Shown: positions 1 through 6,707, counted from the first letter of the stretch. The stretch is 64,000 nucleotides of DNA from Pectinatus haikarae (GCF_030813505.1 NZ_JAUSUE010000001.1), one strand, 5' to 3'. Notes: generated by a model from the letters alone, not told the origin. A program made the numbers and translations.

Positions 1-79
1 TATCGTTGCTAAAAGATCTGCGATGTCTACATTTTTTTGCCTTCCCACCGCAGAACGGGCAAAGTTTAAGCTTTTCCAT
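1..79 (-). CDS. Lar-type zinc-finger protein, partial (window edge)
   Basis: Reading leftward from an ATG at 79 gives a protein beginning MEKLKLCPFCGGKAKN and running off the window. The CPFCGGKA knuckle near the N-terminus is the hallmark of the Lar restriction-alleviation family, small zinc-ribbon proteins common in phages that protect incoming DNA from host restriction. The start overlaps the stop of the preceding small gene (TAATG), so the two are translationally coupled in the leftward phage early operon. Only 26 codons are visible, so the assignment rests on the zinc knuckle and the context. Confidence 0.6.
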   Translation of the reverse strand, partial: MEKLKLCPFCGGKAKKCRHRRSFSND

Positions 80-204
80 TATCTGCTCACCCCCATCATG
101 ATCACTGCCGCAATCAGCATGCAGATTATAAATAACACATCAACCCATCCCACGATGCGGCGACTCATGATTTTCTTTGTTTTTGCTGCAGTTTTCGTAA
201 TCAT
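79..204 (-). CDS. small phage membrane protein (41 aa)
   Basis: A 41-residue reading frame with a basic N-terminus (MITKTAAKTKKIMSRR) and one hydrophobic segment at about residues 19-38 that should span the membrane once. Its start overlaps the end of the upstream 39-aa gene and its stop overlaps the start of the Lar-like gene. This tight chaining is the main evidence that it is real. I do not recognise a family; it may be a small phage membrane peptide of unknown role. Confidence 0.45.
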   Translation of the reverse strand: MITKTAAKTKKIMSRRIVGWVDVLFIICMLIAAVIMMGVSR

Positions 205-320
205 GTTCGCACCAACTTTTTCATTAATATAAGCTTTAACACCGTAGATGGCAGGTTCTTTTTAAGCAATTCCCGCAGCTCTCCGGCCTTGATTGGTTTG
301 CTGTATCCTATTCGTTTCAT
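201..320 (-). CDS. small phage protein of unknown function (39 aa)
   Basis: A 39-residue frame starting MKRIGYSKPIKAGELRE, with a good ribosome-binding sequence (GGGGGAAG) just upstream. It overlaps the upstream gene by ATGA and the downstream gene by four bases, as expected of genes packed in a phage early operon. The product is basic and soluble, and I recognise no domain. Confidence 0.4.
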   Translation of the reverse strand: MKRIGYSKPIKAGELRELLKKNLPSTVLKLILMKKLVRT

Positions 321-487
321 TTGTCTTCCCCCTTGTCGTTGTAGCGGTACACCATATTCTCGCCGCTATGCTTGATAATATCCGCGTTTATCTGCGCGTT
401 TGCTTTGCCGCAGAACGCCCAGATCCAGAGCACGACTGCTGCCCCGATACAGGCCCCAGAGACAAAACCAATCACAAAATCTTGCAT
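317..487 (-). CDS. small membrane protein, DUF3789-like
   Basis: A 56-residue protein starting MQDFVIGFVSGACIGAAVVL. A glycine-rich transmembrane segment occupies about residues 4-24, followed by a short hydrophilic tail. The layout resembles DUF3789 proteins, tiny membrane proteins of unknown function found in Firmicutes phage early regions; that match is from memory. It is the first gene of the visible leftward chain at the window start and overlaps the next gene by ATGA. The Abi gene begins about 50 bases away on the opposite strand. Confidence 0.45.
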   Translation of the reverse strand: MQDFVIGFVSGACIGAAVVLWIWAFCGKANAQINADIIKHSGENMVYRYNDKGEDK

Positions 488-507
488 TTTTTCACTTTCT
501 TTTTTTG

Positions 508-516
508 TGTTATAAT
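508..516 (+). promoter_or_regulatory. extended -10 promoter of the Abi gene
   Basis: TGTTATAAT is an extended -10 element (TGnTATAAT) with a perfect TATAAT at 511-516. It lies directly upstream of the Abi-alpha gene and points away from the flanking leftward phage genes, so the Abi gene probably has its own promoter. Transcription from here would start at about 523, leaving a very short leader. No good -35 box is visible. Confidence 0.5.
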
Positions 517-537
517 TAATCGGAGGAGATGATTATT

Positions 538-1308
538 TTGGACACTAGTTTATCCACTATTAGTACTGCCGCTTTAACAGCTTTAATCACCTCATTAACA
601 TCTAAAGGTACGGACGCCCCTGCCCAAACATTTAATGAAACTTGGAAATTTGTTTTTGGCCCTTTAAATTCATTTCTCATTAAACACAATGGAAAGCGGC
701 AGCAAAACATAACCGATTACTTAAAAGCTATCCAAATTGAGACAGAAAAGATTGCCCCTCAAAACTTACAAGAACCGGCAATTGGAATATTAGGACCTGC
801 CCTAGAAGCCTCGAAATACTACATTGACGAAAAAGAACTTCGAGACATGTTTGCAAAAGTGATTGCCGGATCCTTTGACGCAAATAAAAATGCGATCTTG
901 CATCCTTCGTACATTGAAATCATAAAACAATTATCGCCATTGGACGCTAAACTATTTTCCACACTTCATAGCCCATTTTTTTTATACACACGAATCATAA
1001 AAAACGAACGTTCTGGAGATCTGATTCAATGTATCTATTTAAATGATACCTATCCCGAAGTAGATCAGGCAGTTGCTGTGGCTATGAGTAATTTGGAACG
1101 GGTAGGTCTAATTTACACTACAAATAATTTAGGTCCTATTAAGCAAAACTCTAGCTATCCCCCGGCTATAGAACGATTTAAGCGCACTCAACACTATCAA
1201 TCAATTTGCAAAAAATATGGAGATAAAGCTATTGAAATAATCACTCAACCCGGAAACATTACCGAATTAGGTTTTTGCTTTAGACAGGTTTGTTTGGGAA
1301 CTGACTAA
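538..1308 (+). CDS. abortive infection protein, Abi-alpha (DUF4393) family
   Basis: A 256-residue protein. The central stretch IGILGPALEASKYY followed by ELRDMFAKVIAGS, HPSYIEIIKQLSPLDAKL and a variable C-terminal half matches my recollection of the DUF4393/Abi-alpha family, which is linked to phage exclusion by abortive infection. The mechanism is not established. I chose TTG at 538 because GGAGGAG (522-528) is correctly spaced for it; the in-frame ATG at 529 is only two bases from that site. The gene lies on the plus strand inside a block of leftward phage genes and overlaps the 3' end of the facing gene by 29 bases. This is typical of a moron: a cargo gene with its own promoter carried by a prophage. 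Confidence 0.72.
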   Translation: MDTSLSTISTAALTALITSLTSKGTDAPAQTFNETWKFVFGPLNSFLIKHNGKRQQNITDYLKAIQIETEKIAPQNLQEPAIGILGPALEASKYYIDEKELRDMFAKVIAGSFDANKNAILHPSYIEIIKQLSPLDAKLFSTLHSPFFLYTRIIKNERSGDLIQCIYLNDTYPEVDQAVAVAMSNLERVGLIYTTNNLGPIKQNSSYPPAIERFKRTQHYQSICKKYGDKAIEIITQPGNITELGFCFRQVCLGTD

Positions 1309-1540
1309 TAAGTAGTGCTCTAACACAAAGGCCTAAATCACTGATAATCTTTTTTAATTCCGACAACTGCACATCAACAGGCTGCTGTGTGAAATTGGAA
1401 GTATTAATTGCGTCTAATCTGCGAGTGACATCCACCAGACGTATATTTCTTCCCGCAAGGTAAATTTCGATATTATCCTCGCTTTTACAATCTCTGGAAG
1501 TTATTTCAACTGCTTCCAGAGATTTTTTATTCTCATCCAT
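1280..1540 (-). CDS. hypothetical phage protein (86 aa)
   Basis: An 86-residue acidic protein beginning MDENKKSLEAVEITSRD, predicted mostly helical with no transmembrane segment. A strong ribosome-binding sequence (GGAGGGAAGTGAAGGG) precedes the ATG at 1540. Its 5' end overlaps the upstream zinc-ribbon gene by about 40 bases and its 3' end runs into the facing Abi gene. I recognise no family. Its place after the Cro-like gene makes it a phage early protein by context. Confidence 0.5.
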   Translation of the reverse strand: MDENKKSLEAVEITSRDCKSEDNIEIYLAGRNIRLVDVTRRLDAINTSNFTQQPVDVQLSELKKIISDLGLCVRALLISQFPNKPV

Positions 1541-1713
1541 CCCTTCACTTCCCTCCGCTGCAGCTCTCTTAATTTTCGCCGGCTGCCATTTACGACTGCT
1601 GGGCAGCTCCGGTCGTCAGCGCAGACCATAACTGACTGCCCACTCCACAGCACCAACCTCTGTATATTCGGAGGTTTCAATATCCGTCCACATCTCCAGC
1701 AATACGGGATCAT
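1501..1713 (-). CDS. small Cys-rich (zinc-ribbon-like) phage protein
   Basis: A 70-residue basic protein. CWRCGR near the N-terminus and C-x5-C near residue 35 could form a four-cysteine zinc site. I chose ATG 1713 because AAGGGAG sits nine bases upstream; an in-frame ATG at 1722 is too close to that site. The C-terminus is rich in Arg and Lys, which suggests nucleic-acid binding. It lies between the HTH gene and the 86-aa gene in the leftward early operon. The function is unknown. Confidence 0.45.
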   Translation of the reverse strand: MIPYCWRCGRILKPPNIQRLVLWSGQSVMVCADDRSCPAVVNGSRRKLRELQRREVKGWMRIKNLWKQLK

Positions 1714-1727
1714 GACAACCATCTCCC

Positions 1728-2000
1728 TTATGCATTTTTAAGTGCTTCGAAAAAATTAAAATCTTTTGGTTGCTTTAATACCTGTATTTCTTTTTCGGGC
1801 TTAGGTTCCAACTTTTGCGTTTCATATTTGGCAAGCGCTTCATCCGCGATATCGGGACGAATATAATATCTTACGCTACGTTTGAAACACGGGATAATTC
1901 CTTCTATGCAATACTGCTTTACCATCGGGTATGGCAGTCCGCAATGTTCTGCATATTTTAATGCGCTTATAGCTTTTTGCATATTATCATCTTCTTTCAT
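1728..2000 (-). CDS. small helix-turn-helix DNA-binding protein (excisionase/MerR-like fold)
   Basis: A 90-residue protein. Residues about 10-60 (ALKYAEHCGLPYPMVKQYC, then IIPCFKRSVRYYIRPD) read like a winged-helix/HTH_17 domain: a helix pair that reads DNA and an RxxxYYI wing, as in excisionases and small phage regulators. The C-terminal tail is charged. It follows the Cro-like gene after a short gap containing a perfect copy of the phage operator, so its expression is probably under the same repressor. It could be an excisionase or an early regulator; sequence alone does not decide. Confidence 0.55.
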   Translation of the reverse strand: MKEDDNMQKAISALKYAEHCGLPYPMVKQYCIEGIIPCFKRSVRYYIRPDIADEALAKYETQKLEPKPEKEIQVLKQPKDFNFFEALKNA

Positions 2001-2013
2001 TTAATCAGCATTT

Positions 2014-2031
2014 AGTTCAATTTATTGAACT
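2014..2031. promoter_or_regulatory. phage operator, copy 1 (18-bp perfect palindrome)
   Basis: AGTTCAATTTATTGAACT is identical to the copy at 2268-2285. It overlaps the stop codon of the Cro-like gene and lies just before the HTH gene that follows, so a repressor bound here could act as a roadblock or control a second promoter. Confidence 0.7.
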
Positions 2032-2240
2032 TTTTCATTAAAAAAATATGCAGTTACATCATTCACATTTATGCCTAAAAGAAAAAGCGATCTGTTGATT
2101 TCATCTTGACTGAAAAAAATCCTATTATTTAATTTCAGAGATACAGTTCGTTCTGATACGCCTAGGGCTCTAGCAAATGCACCTTGCGTACCATACTTTT
2201 CAACAATTCTCCCTCTTAGTTTTGAATAATCAAAAGACAT
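2022..2240 (-). CDS. Cro-like phage repressor, DUF739 family
   Basis: A 72-residue protein that is almost entirely one helix-turn-helix domain. It begins MSFDYSKLRGRIVEKYGTQ, followed by FARALGVSERTVSLKLNN, the pattern I associate with DUF739 proteins that sit in the Cro position of Firmicutes phages. The start has a GGGGGGAG ribosome-binding site and a near-consensus promoter upstream. It faces the ImmR-like gene across the operator region, giving the usual divergent switch between lysogeny and early transcription. The last codon and stop overlap operator copy 1. Confidence 0.8.
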   Translation of the reverse strand: MSFDYSKLRGRIVEKYGTQGAFARALGVSERTVSLKLNNRIFFSQDEINRSLFLLGINVNDVTAYFFNEKVQ

Positions 2241-2267
2241 TTATTCACTCCCCCCTACCCAGTATTA

Positions 2268-2285
2268 AGTTCAATTTATTGAACT
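2268..2285. promoter_or_regulatory. phage operator, copy 2 (18-bp perfect palindrome)
   Basis: AGTTCAATTTATTGAACT is a perfect palindrome with 8-bp arms. It covers roughly +1 to +18 of the leftward early promoter, so a repressor bound here should block early transcription. A diverged inverted repeat, TTGAACTTTTATTCAA (2360-2375), lies nearer the ImmR-like gene and may be a weaker third operator. Confidence 0.75.
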
Positions 2286-2291
2286 AAGCAA

Positions 2292-2320
2292 ATGATAACA
2301 TGCAAAAAAATGATTGTCAA
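2292..2320 (-). promoter_or_regulatory. phage early (Cro-side) promoter
   Basis: On the minus strand there is a perfect -35 box TTGACA (2315-2320), a 17-bp spacer and TATCAT as -10 (2292-2297). Transcription would start at about 2285, inside operator copy 2, and run into the DUF739 gene. Confidence 0.75.
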
Positions 2321-2426
2321 TAAATAAATTCAATAAAATAAACTTTTTAGTTTAAAGTCTTGAACTTTTATTCAAAATATAATAAAATAACAACTATGGA
2401 AAAGAGATTATTGAAAGGGTGCTATC

Positions 2427-2894
2427 ATGGAAAATTTAACTGCGAATCGACTGAAACAGGCGTTGTCTCTTCGCAATATGAAACAGATCGAGCTATCAGA
2501 AAGAACACATATAGGTAAATCTGCTATTAGTCAGTATTTGTCCGGTAAAATTGTTCCTAAACAAGATAAAATATATTTAATAGCCCAAGTATTAGATATA
2601 AATGAGGGTTGGCTGATGGGGTACGATGTTCCGATGGAACGCGAAACTTATCAAAATGATCTTCATAATAATCTCCCCGACCTCACCAAAAAAGATGAGC
2701 GACAAATACAGAAAAAATTGAAAGCTCTGCTTGATGATCTTGATCCAGCTGCAGGGGTTGCTTATTATAATGACGAGGAACCTATCAGTGACGAAGATAA
2801 AGAACTCTTACGTATATCTTTAGAAAATACGCTGCGCCTGACAAAGCAGTTAGCTAAACAAAAGTTTACTCCTAAAAAGTATCGTAAGGAGTGA
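2427..2894 (+). CDS. ImmR-like XRE-family phage repressor
   Basis: A 155-residue repressor. An XRE helix-turn-helix fills residues about 6-65 (RLKQALSLRNMKQIELSER, then KSAISQYLSGK). The acidic, helical C-terminal half has no LexA/CI peptidase motif. It sits four bases before an ImmA/IrrE-type protease gene, so the pair resembles ImmR-ImmA of ICEBs1 and many Firmicutes phages, where induction comes from proteolysis by the partner and not from RecA-stimulated self-cleavage. It probably binds the 18-bp palindromes at 2014 and 2268 and controls its own divergent promoter; TATAAT at 2378-2383 is the likely -10. Confidence 0.8.
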   Translation: MENLTANRLKQALSLRNMKQIELSERTHIGKSAISQYLSGKIVPKQDKIYLIAQVLDINEGWLMGYDVPMERETYQNDLHNNLPDLTKKDERQIQKKLKALLDDLDPAAGVAYYNDEEPISDEDKELLRISLENTLRLTKQLAKQKFTPKKYRKE

Positions 2895-2898
2895 TTTC

Positions 2899-3321
2899 AT
2901 GAACATCAAGGATGAGGTTGTGAAGTTAATAGATAAATGTGGCACTAATAATCCTTTTTTAATAGCTAGAGAACTAAAAATAATTGTAATGTTTGCTCCT
3001 TTGGGTAACACTTTAGGACACCATTTATATGATTCGAGATTTGACGTTATTCATATTAACGAAAAACTAGAACAAGAAATGAGAACCTTTGTCTGTGCTC
3101 ATGAACTTGGGCATGCTGTATTACACAAAGGTGTTTCTACTAATTTTTTAAGGTATCATTCTTTTTTCTCTACTGCAAAAATAGAGCGGCAAGCTCATAC
3201 TTTTGCAGTAGAGATGATACTTCCTGACAAATATTTAAAAGAAAATAGCGATTTTGGATTATATCAGTTAGCGGAAATGCATGGGATTCCCAAAAATTTA
3301 ATAGATCTGAAATCACACTAA
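2899..3321 (+). CDS. ImmA/IrrE-family metallopeptidase (anti-repressor)
   Basis: A 140-residue protein with the zinc-protease motif HELGH at residues 68-72 and a downstream Glu (VEMILP) that can serve as the third ligand, as in ImmA and IrrE (COG2856, M78). Such enzymes cleave their neighbouring ImmR repressor to induce the element. The start ATG lies four bases after the repressor stop, so the two are surely co-expressed. Nothing suggests truncation. Confidence 0.85.
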   Translation: MNIKDEVVKLIDKCGTNNPFLIARELKIIVMFAPLGNTLGHHLYDSRFDVIHINEKLEQEMRTFVCAHELGHAVLHKGVSTNFLRYHSFFSTAKIERQAHTFAVEMILPDKYLKENSDFGLYQLAEMHGIPKNLIDLKSH

Positions 3322-3445
3322 ATAATAGAAAAAGCCGCCCAGTGCTGCAAACACCGAACGGCTTATGGCTGATTACTCAACTCAATTAACGTATAAATTA
3401 TATCAGTAATCAGCCTCTATTTCAATTGAATAGGAGGCTTTATTT
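3322..3445. other. inverted repeats between immA and int
   Basis: This 124-bp gap holds two hairpins. AAGCCG (3332-3337) pairs with CGGCTT (3359-3364), and an 11-bp perfect inverted repeat pairs GGCTGATTACT (3367-3377) with AGTAATCAGCC (3405-3415). Neither is followed by a clear T-run. They may end the immA transcript, or serve as arm sites for the integrase, whose gene starts 30 bases later. Confidence 0.45.
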
Positions 3446-4555
3446 ATGTCTAAAAATGGAAATGGTACAGGCTCTGTCTATTATGATAAGAGTAAAAAAC
3501 GTTACTATGCGGCGATAACTACGCCAGCAGGACAGCGTAAAAAGAAAAGTTTTATCACAAAGACTGAAGCCACTACATGGAAAAATGCTCAGCTCACGGA
3601 TATAAATCGCGGTGTATTTGTGGAACCAACGAATATAACTGTCGGAGCATGGGCGCTTACGTGGCTAACAACATATAAGAAAGGAGCAGTGAAACAAAGG
3701 ACATATGAAAGATATAAACAGCTTATCGCCCATCTTGCATCAATTGCGGATATAAAATTGCAGGAGCTGCAGCCTGCACAGGTGCAGCAATTATATAAAG
3801 AGCTGCCTTTATCAGCCTGCACAGTAAATAAAGTCCATAAAATATTAAAAGAATTATATACAAAAGCGCATATACTAGACATGGTCCTTAAAAATATAAT
3901 GCTTGCAGTTGTGTCGCCTACGTTTGAAAAAAAGGAAATAGAAATATTTTCTCCGGAAGAAATAGAAATAATTTTGCAAACATGTTTTAGTAATAAAAGG
4001 TTATCTAAATATTATCCTATTATTCTTTTGGGCGCCACAACTGGTATGCGGATCGGCGAAATACTGGGGCTTAGGTGGTGTGATGTACTGTTTTCCACAT
4101 CTGAAGTTTATATCCGGAAGTCGTTGCAGGATTCACGGGAGATCGGATTATTTTTGGAAACACCGAAAACTAAAGCTGGTATAAGGAAAATAAGTATCAC
4201 GGAAGATGTTATTGCGGAGCTTAGAAAACTAAAAAAAGCTGTTCCTGCAATAAATATAAAACAGGAACAGCTATGTTTTGTGACCAGGAATAATACTCCT
4301 ATTGCCCCACATAATGCAGAGCGGGTATGGAAATCAATTATAACAGCTGCAGGTATACCGTATAGGAATTTTCACGTTTTGCGTCATACCCACGCCACGC
4401 AGCTTCTGGCTGAAGGCGTTCCAATTATAGAGGTATCTCGGCGTCTTGGGCATGCACGGGTTTCGCATACATTGGAACTATATGGTCATGCAATTCCAAA
4501 CTATGATAAGAAGATTTCGGATAAGGTAAAGTTGTTATATTCTGTACCCAAATAA
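3446..4555 (+). CDS. int: tyrosine recombinase / phage integrase
   Basis: A 369-residue site-specific recombinase. Residues 1-50 resemble the AP2-like arm-binding domain (GTGSVYYDKSKKRYYAAITT), about 60-150 the SAM-like core-binding domain, and about 170-355 the catalytic domain. The catalytic set is visible: Arg in GMRIGE (about 201), HxxR in HVLRHTH (about 311-314), His in LGHA (about 336) and the nucleophile Tyr in ELYGHA (about 346). It has a good AGGAGG site and ends 88 bases from the tRNA-Arg gene. It most likely integrates and excises the element at that tRNA. Confidence 0.92.
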   Translation: MSKNGNGTGSVYYDKSKKRYYAAITTPAGQRKKKSFITKTEATTWKNAQLTDINRGVFVEPTNITVGAWALTWLTTYKKGAVKQRTYERYKQLIAHLASIADIKLQELQPAQVQQLYKELPLSACTVNKVHKILKELYTKAHILDMVLKNIMLAVVSPTFEKKEIEIFSPEEIEIILQTCFSNKRLSKYYPIILLGATTGMRIGEILGLRWCDVLFSTSEVYIRKSLQDSREIGLFLETPKTKAGIRKISITEDVIAELRKLKKAVPAINIKQEQLCFVTRNNTPIAPHNAERVWKSIITAAGIPYRNFHVLRHTHATQLLAEGVPIIEVSRRLGHARVSHTLELYGHAIPNYDKKISDKVKLLYSVPK

Positions 4556-4557
4556 AA

Positions 4558-4593
4558 GGAGCAGCAGAGTTGCTATTGCTCCCCTGCTGCTCC
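4558..4593 (+). terminator. hairpin after int
   Basis: GGAGCAGCAG (4558-4567) pairs perfectly with CTGCTGCTCC (4584-4593) across a 16-nt loop, directly behind the int stop codon. There is no U-tract, so termination would be weak or factor-dependent. Confidence 0.45.
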
Positions 4594-4643
4594 CTATGAT
4601 ATACGGTTTGCGTTGCTCCCAACGCTATAACCATTGTGTTTAC

Positions 4644-4690
4644 TGGTGCGCCAAGCAGGATTCGAACCTGCGACACACGGCTTAGAAGGC
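4644..4690. other. probable attachment site (att) in the tRNA 3' half
   Basis: Integrases that end beside a tRNA 3' end usually recombine within the T-arm/acceptor part of that tRNA. Here int ends 88 bp from the encoded CCA and all genes on that side look phage-derived. The matching direct repeat at the other end of the element would lie outside the window, so the exact core cannot be set. Confidence 0.5.
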
Positions 4691-4720
4691 CGTTGCTCTA
4701 TCCAACTGAGCTATTGGCGC
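4644..4720 (-). tRNA. tRNA-Arg (anticodon TCT)
   Basis: The minus strand folds as a complete 77-nt tRNA including an encoded CCA. The acceptor stem is GCGCCAA with TTGGCGC, the anticodon stem is ACGGC with GCCGT, the anticodon loop is CTTCTAA (anticodon TCT), and the T-loop is GTTCGAATC. The 3' end faces the integrase gene. Its 3' half is therefore the probable attachment core of the element to the left, with the tRNA kept intact by the element-borne copy or by precise crossover. Confidence 0.95.
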
Positions 4721-4744
4721 ATAACTATATTAGCAACAGATAGT

Positions 4745-4772
4745 ATTATACTACAAAAAATTTTTTTGTCAA
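4745..4772 (-). promoter_or_regulatory. tRNA-Arg promoter
   Basis: On the minus strand there is TTGACA (4767-4772), a 16-bp spacer and a perfect TATAAT (4745-4750), about 24 bp upstream of the tRNA 5' end. Near-consensus spacing fits strong stable-RNA expression. Confidence 0.75.
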
Positions 4773-4789
4773 ATTAAGCTTGTAATAAT

Positions 4790-4834
4790 TAAAAAAATAA
4801 AATGAGCTCAATCACTGACCTTGCAATGATTGAG
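4790..4834 (-). terminator. terminator of the secreted-protein gene
   Basis: CTCAATCA (4807-4814) pairs with TGATTGAG (4827-4834). On the minus strand the hairpin is followed by a T-rich run (4790-4800). It lies about 110 bp past the stop at 4942 and insulates the tRNA from read-through. Confidence 0.6.
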
Positions 4835-4941
4835 TCCATTTATTTTCAATTAGAAGACTGAGTTCCGCTAATAAGTTCTCTCTGCCGGCATGACCAGTGC
4901 ATAATAGGCCGTCATAGCAAACGCTCATACACACAATGTTT

Positions 4942-5445
4942 TTAGTTTATATCGTTTGAATTATTATAAACATCCACTTTGTTGAGAATCGTATATGCTC
5001 TTATGCCATTAATTAATTTTTCTTCAAAGCTATCAGATTTTACATCAATGTTTGCAGCTTTGCCAAAATCGGTAATTTTAAAAACAACTCTGCCTTCTTT
5101 ATCATATAAAATACTTGATAATGTCTTTACTTTATTCTGTGCCAGATCAAGCTCAATTTTATTAGTAGAATATTCAACGGAAGCTGCAGCATCCACAGCA
5201 GGAACGCTAAAGCCTTCCGCTCTTGCCTCATTGATAACTTTTTCGCTGCCTTCCTTACTATACTTTTCCTTTACATTTACAATAACAATATTCTTATCTG
5301 CACTCGTTTTATAACCGATACTATTTTTATCAAAGAAATAACTTGCTGTCTGATCTGAAGTGACCCATTGCCAAGCAGGTGAAGCAAAACCAATAACAGT
5401 AAACGCAAACATCAGCAAAACAGTAGAAAACATGACTCTTTTCAT
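4942..5445 (-). CDS. secreted protein, possibly surface-adhesin E-like fold
   Basis: A 167-residue protein with a clear Sec signal peptide (MKRVMFSTVLLMFAFTVIGF, cleavage probably after ASPA or FAS near residue 22). The mature part is beta-rich, starts with WQWVTSDQTASYFFD and has repeated K-V-V-V-NVKEKY-type strands. This resembles small exported proteins annotated as surface-adhesin E-like in Negativicutes. That fold is a guess from the W...YFD...VWVK pattern; there is no catalytic motif. It is monocistronic, with an extended -10 (TGGTATAAT) upstream on the minus strand. Confidence 0.55.
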   Translation of the reverse strand: MKRVMFSTVLLMFAFTVIGFASPAWQWVTSDQTASYFFDKNSIGYKTSADKNIVIVNVKEKYSKEGSEKVINEARAEGFSVPAVDAAASVEYSTNKIELDLAQNKVKTLSSILYDKEGRVVFKITDFGKAANIDVKSDSFEEKLINGIRAYTILNKVDVYNNSNDIN

Positions 5446-5828
5446 TCAACTCACACTCCTCAAATTAAATAGATTAAAATAATATGAATATTTTGGCTTA
5501 ATTATACCACCAAAAATATTGTTTGGTAAACTATTTATTTTTGCCAAGCTGATATATCAGTTTAGCAAAGTATGTTTTCCAACCAAACTTTCATGCAGAT
5601 ACAATAATATATTAATATAGAAAGGATTATTACTTTATCTTCCAGAATAATATATAGTTACATATAAAAACTTTTATCTCACTTTTATCTGATGAAAAAC
5701 AAAAGTTTAATTGATCTCAATACTGTTAAATATTTCAGGCAAGACTTATTGCAGTCAATTTATCTCTGAGGTCATGTAATTGCAGCTTTTACATAAGATC
5801 AGATAAAATCAAACTGGAGGAATATATT
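5446..5828. promoter_or_regulatory. divergent regulatory region: palindrome, promoter and repeats
   Basis: This 383-bp AT-rich gap separates the secreted-protein gene (minus) from map (plus). It holds an extended -10 TGGTATAAT for the minus gene (TATAAT at 5501-5506), a perfect 12-bp palindrome CTGATATATCAG (5549-5560) inside a longer imperfect one (5543-5566), a tandem repeat of ACTTTTATCT (5670-5679 and 5681-5690), and an 11-bp inverted repeat TTTTATCTGAT (5683-5693) / ATCAGATAAAA (5798-5808) ending just before the map ribosome-binding site. No gene is seen in it. Confidence 0.5.
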
Positions 5829-6701
5829 TTGCATAGAAATGATTTTTGCTGGTGCGGCAGCGGCCTTAAGTATAAACGCTGTCATCTTGATTTTGATGAA
5901 CATATCGACGGCATAAAATTTGATCCCAGAATGGGACAGATAAAACCGCCACACGAAATCATCAAGAATGAAAAAGATATAGCAGGCATCACTAAAAGCG
6001 GTAAAATAAATAACGCAGCTCTTGATCTTATAGCAGAAAATATCAGAGAGGGCATTGATACACTTACCTTAAATGATATGGCCCATAATTTCATAATTGA
6101 AAACGGAGGTATTCCTGCCTGCCTGAATTATGCCGGTTATCCGAAAAGCATCTGTATATCAATAAATGATGTAGTCTGCCACGGAATTCCTTCCAAAAAG
6201 ACCATTCTGAAAAGCGGTGACATAGTCAACGTCGATATAACAACCATTCTTGACGGTTATTATGCTGACGCCTCCCGCATGTTTATGATAGGCAGCGTTT
6301 CACCTGAAGCAGAAAAGTTAGTTGAAGTGACAAGACAGTGTATGGAATTGGGCATAAATGCCGTTAAGCCTTGGCATTTTCTTGGCGATGTCGGCGCTGC
6401 TATAGAAAAACATGCGCACACAAATAAATATTCTGTTGTTACTGCTTTAGGCGGACATGGCGTAGGTAAAAAATTTCATGAAGAACCATTCGTAAATCAT
6501 GTTGGCGAAAAAAATACAGGAATGCTGCTTGTCCCCGGAATGGTACTTACGGTCGAACCTATGATAAATATGGGAGACTTTGATGTCCGCACCGATGAAA
6601 AAGACGGCTGGACAGTTTATACTAAAGACGGTTCGCTGTCAGCACAATGGGAAAAGACTATACTGATAACAGAAACCGGCACAGCTGTTCTTGCCGATTA
6701 A
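5829..6701 (+). CDS. map: methionine aminopeptidase with N-terminal SEC-C zinc motif
   Basis: This type I methionine aminopeptidase (290 aa) removes the initiator Met from new proteins at the ribosome. Residues about 5-18 carry the SEC-C motif (CWCGSGLKYKRCH), a zinc knuckle found at the front of some Firmicutes MetAPs. The pita-bread catalytic domain follows, with metal ligands visible as D in VDITT and D in YADASRMF, H in GGHGVG, E in TVEPM and E in QWEKT. The start is TTG 5829, set by GGAGG seven bases upstream. It is a single gene followed by its own terminator. Confidence 0.92.
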   Translation: MHRNDFCWCGSGLKYKRCHLDFDEHIDGIKFDPRMGQIKPPHEIIKNEKDIAGITKSGKINNAALDLIAENIREGIDTLTLNDMAHNFIIENGGIPACLNYAGYPKSICISINDVVCHGIPSKKTILKSGDIVNVDITTILDGYYADASRMFMIGSVSPEAEKLVEVTRQCMELGINAVKPWHFLGDVGAAIEKHAHTNKYSVVTALGGHGVGKKFHEEPFVNHVGEKNTGMLLVPGMVLTVEPMINMGDFDVRTDEKDGWTVYTKDGSLSAQWEKTILITETGTAVLAD

Positions 6702-6707
6702 TTTATT

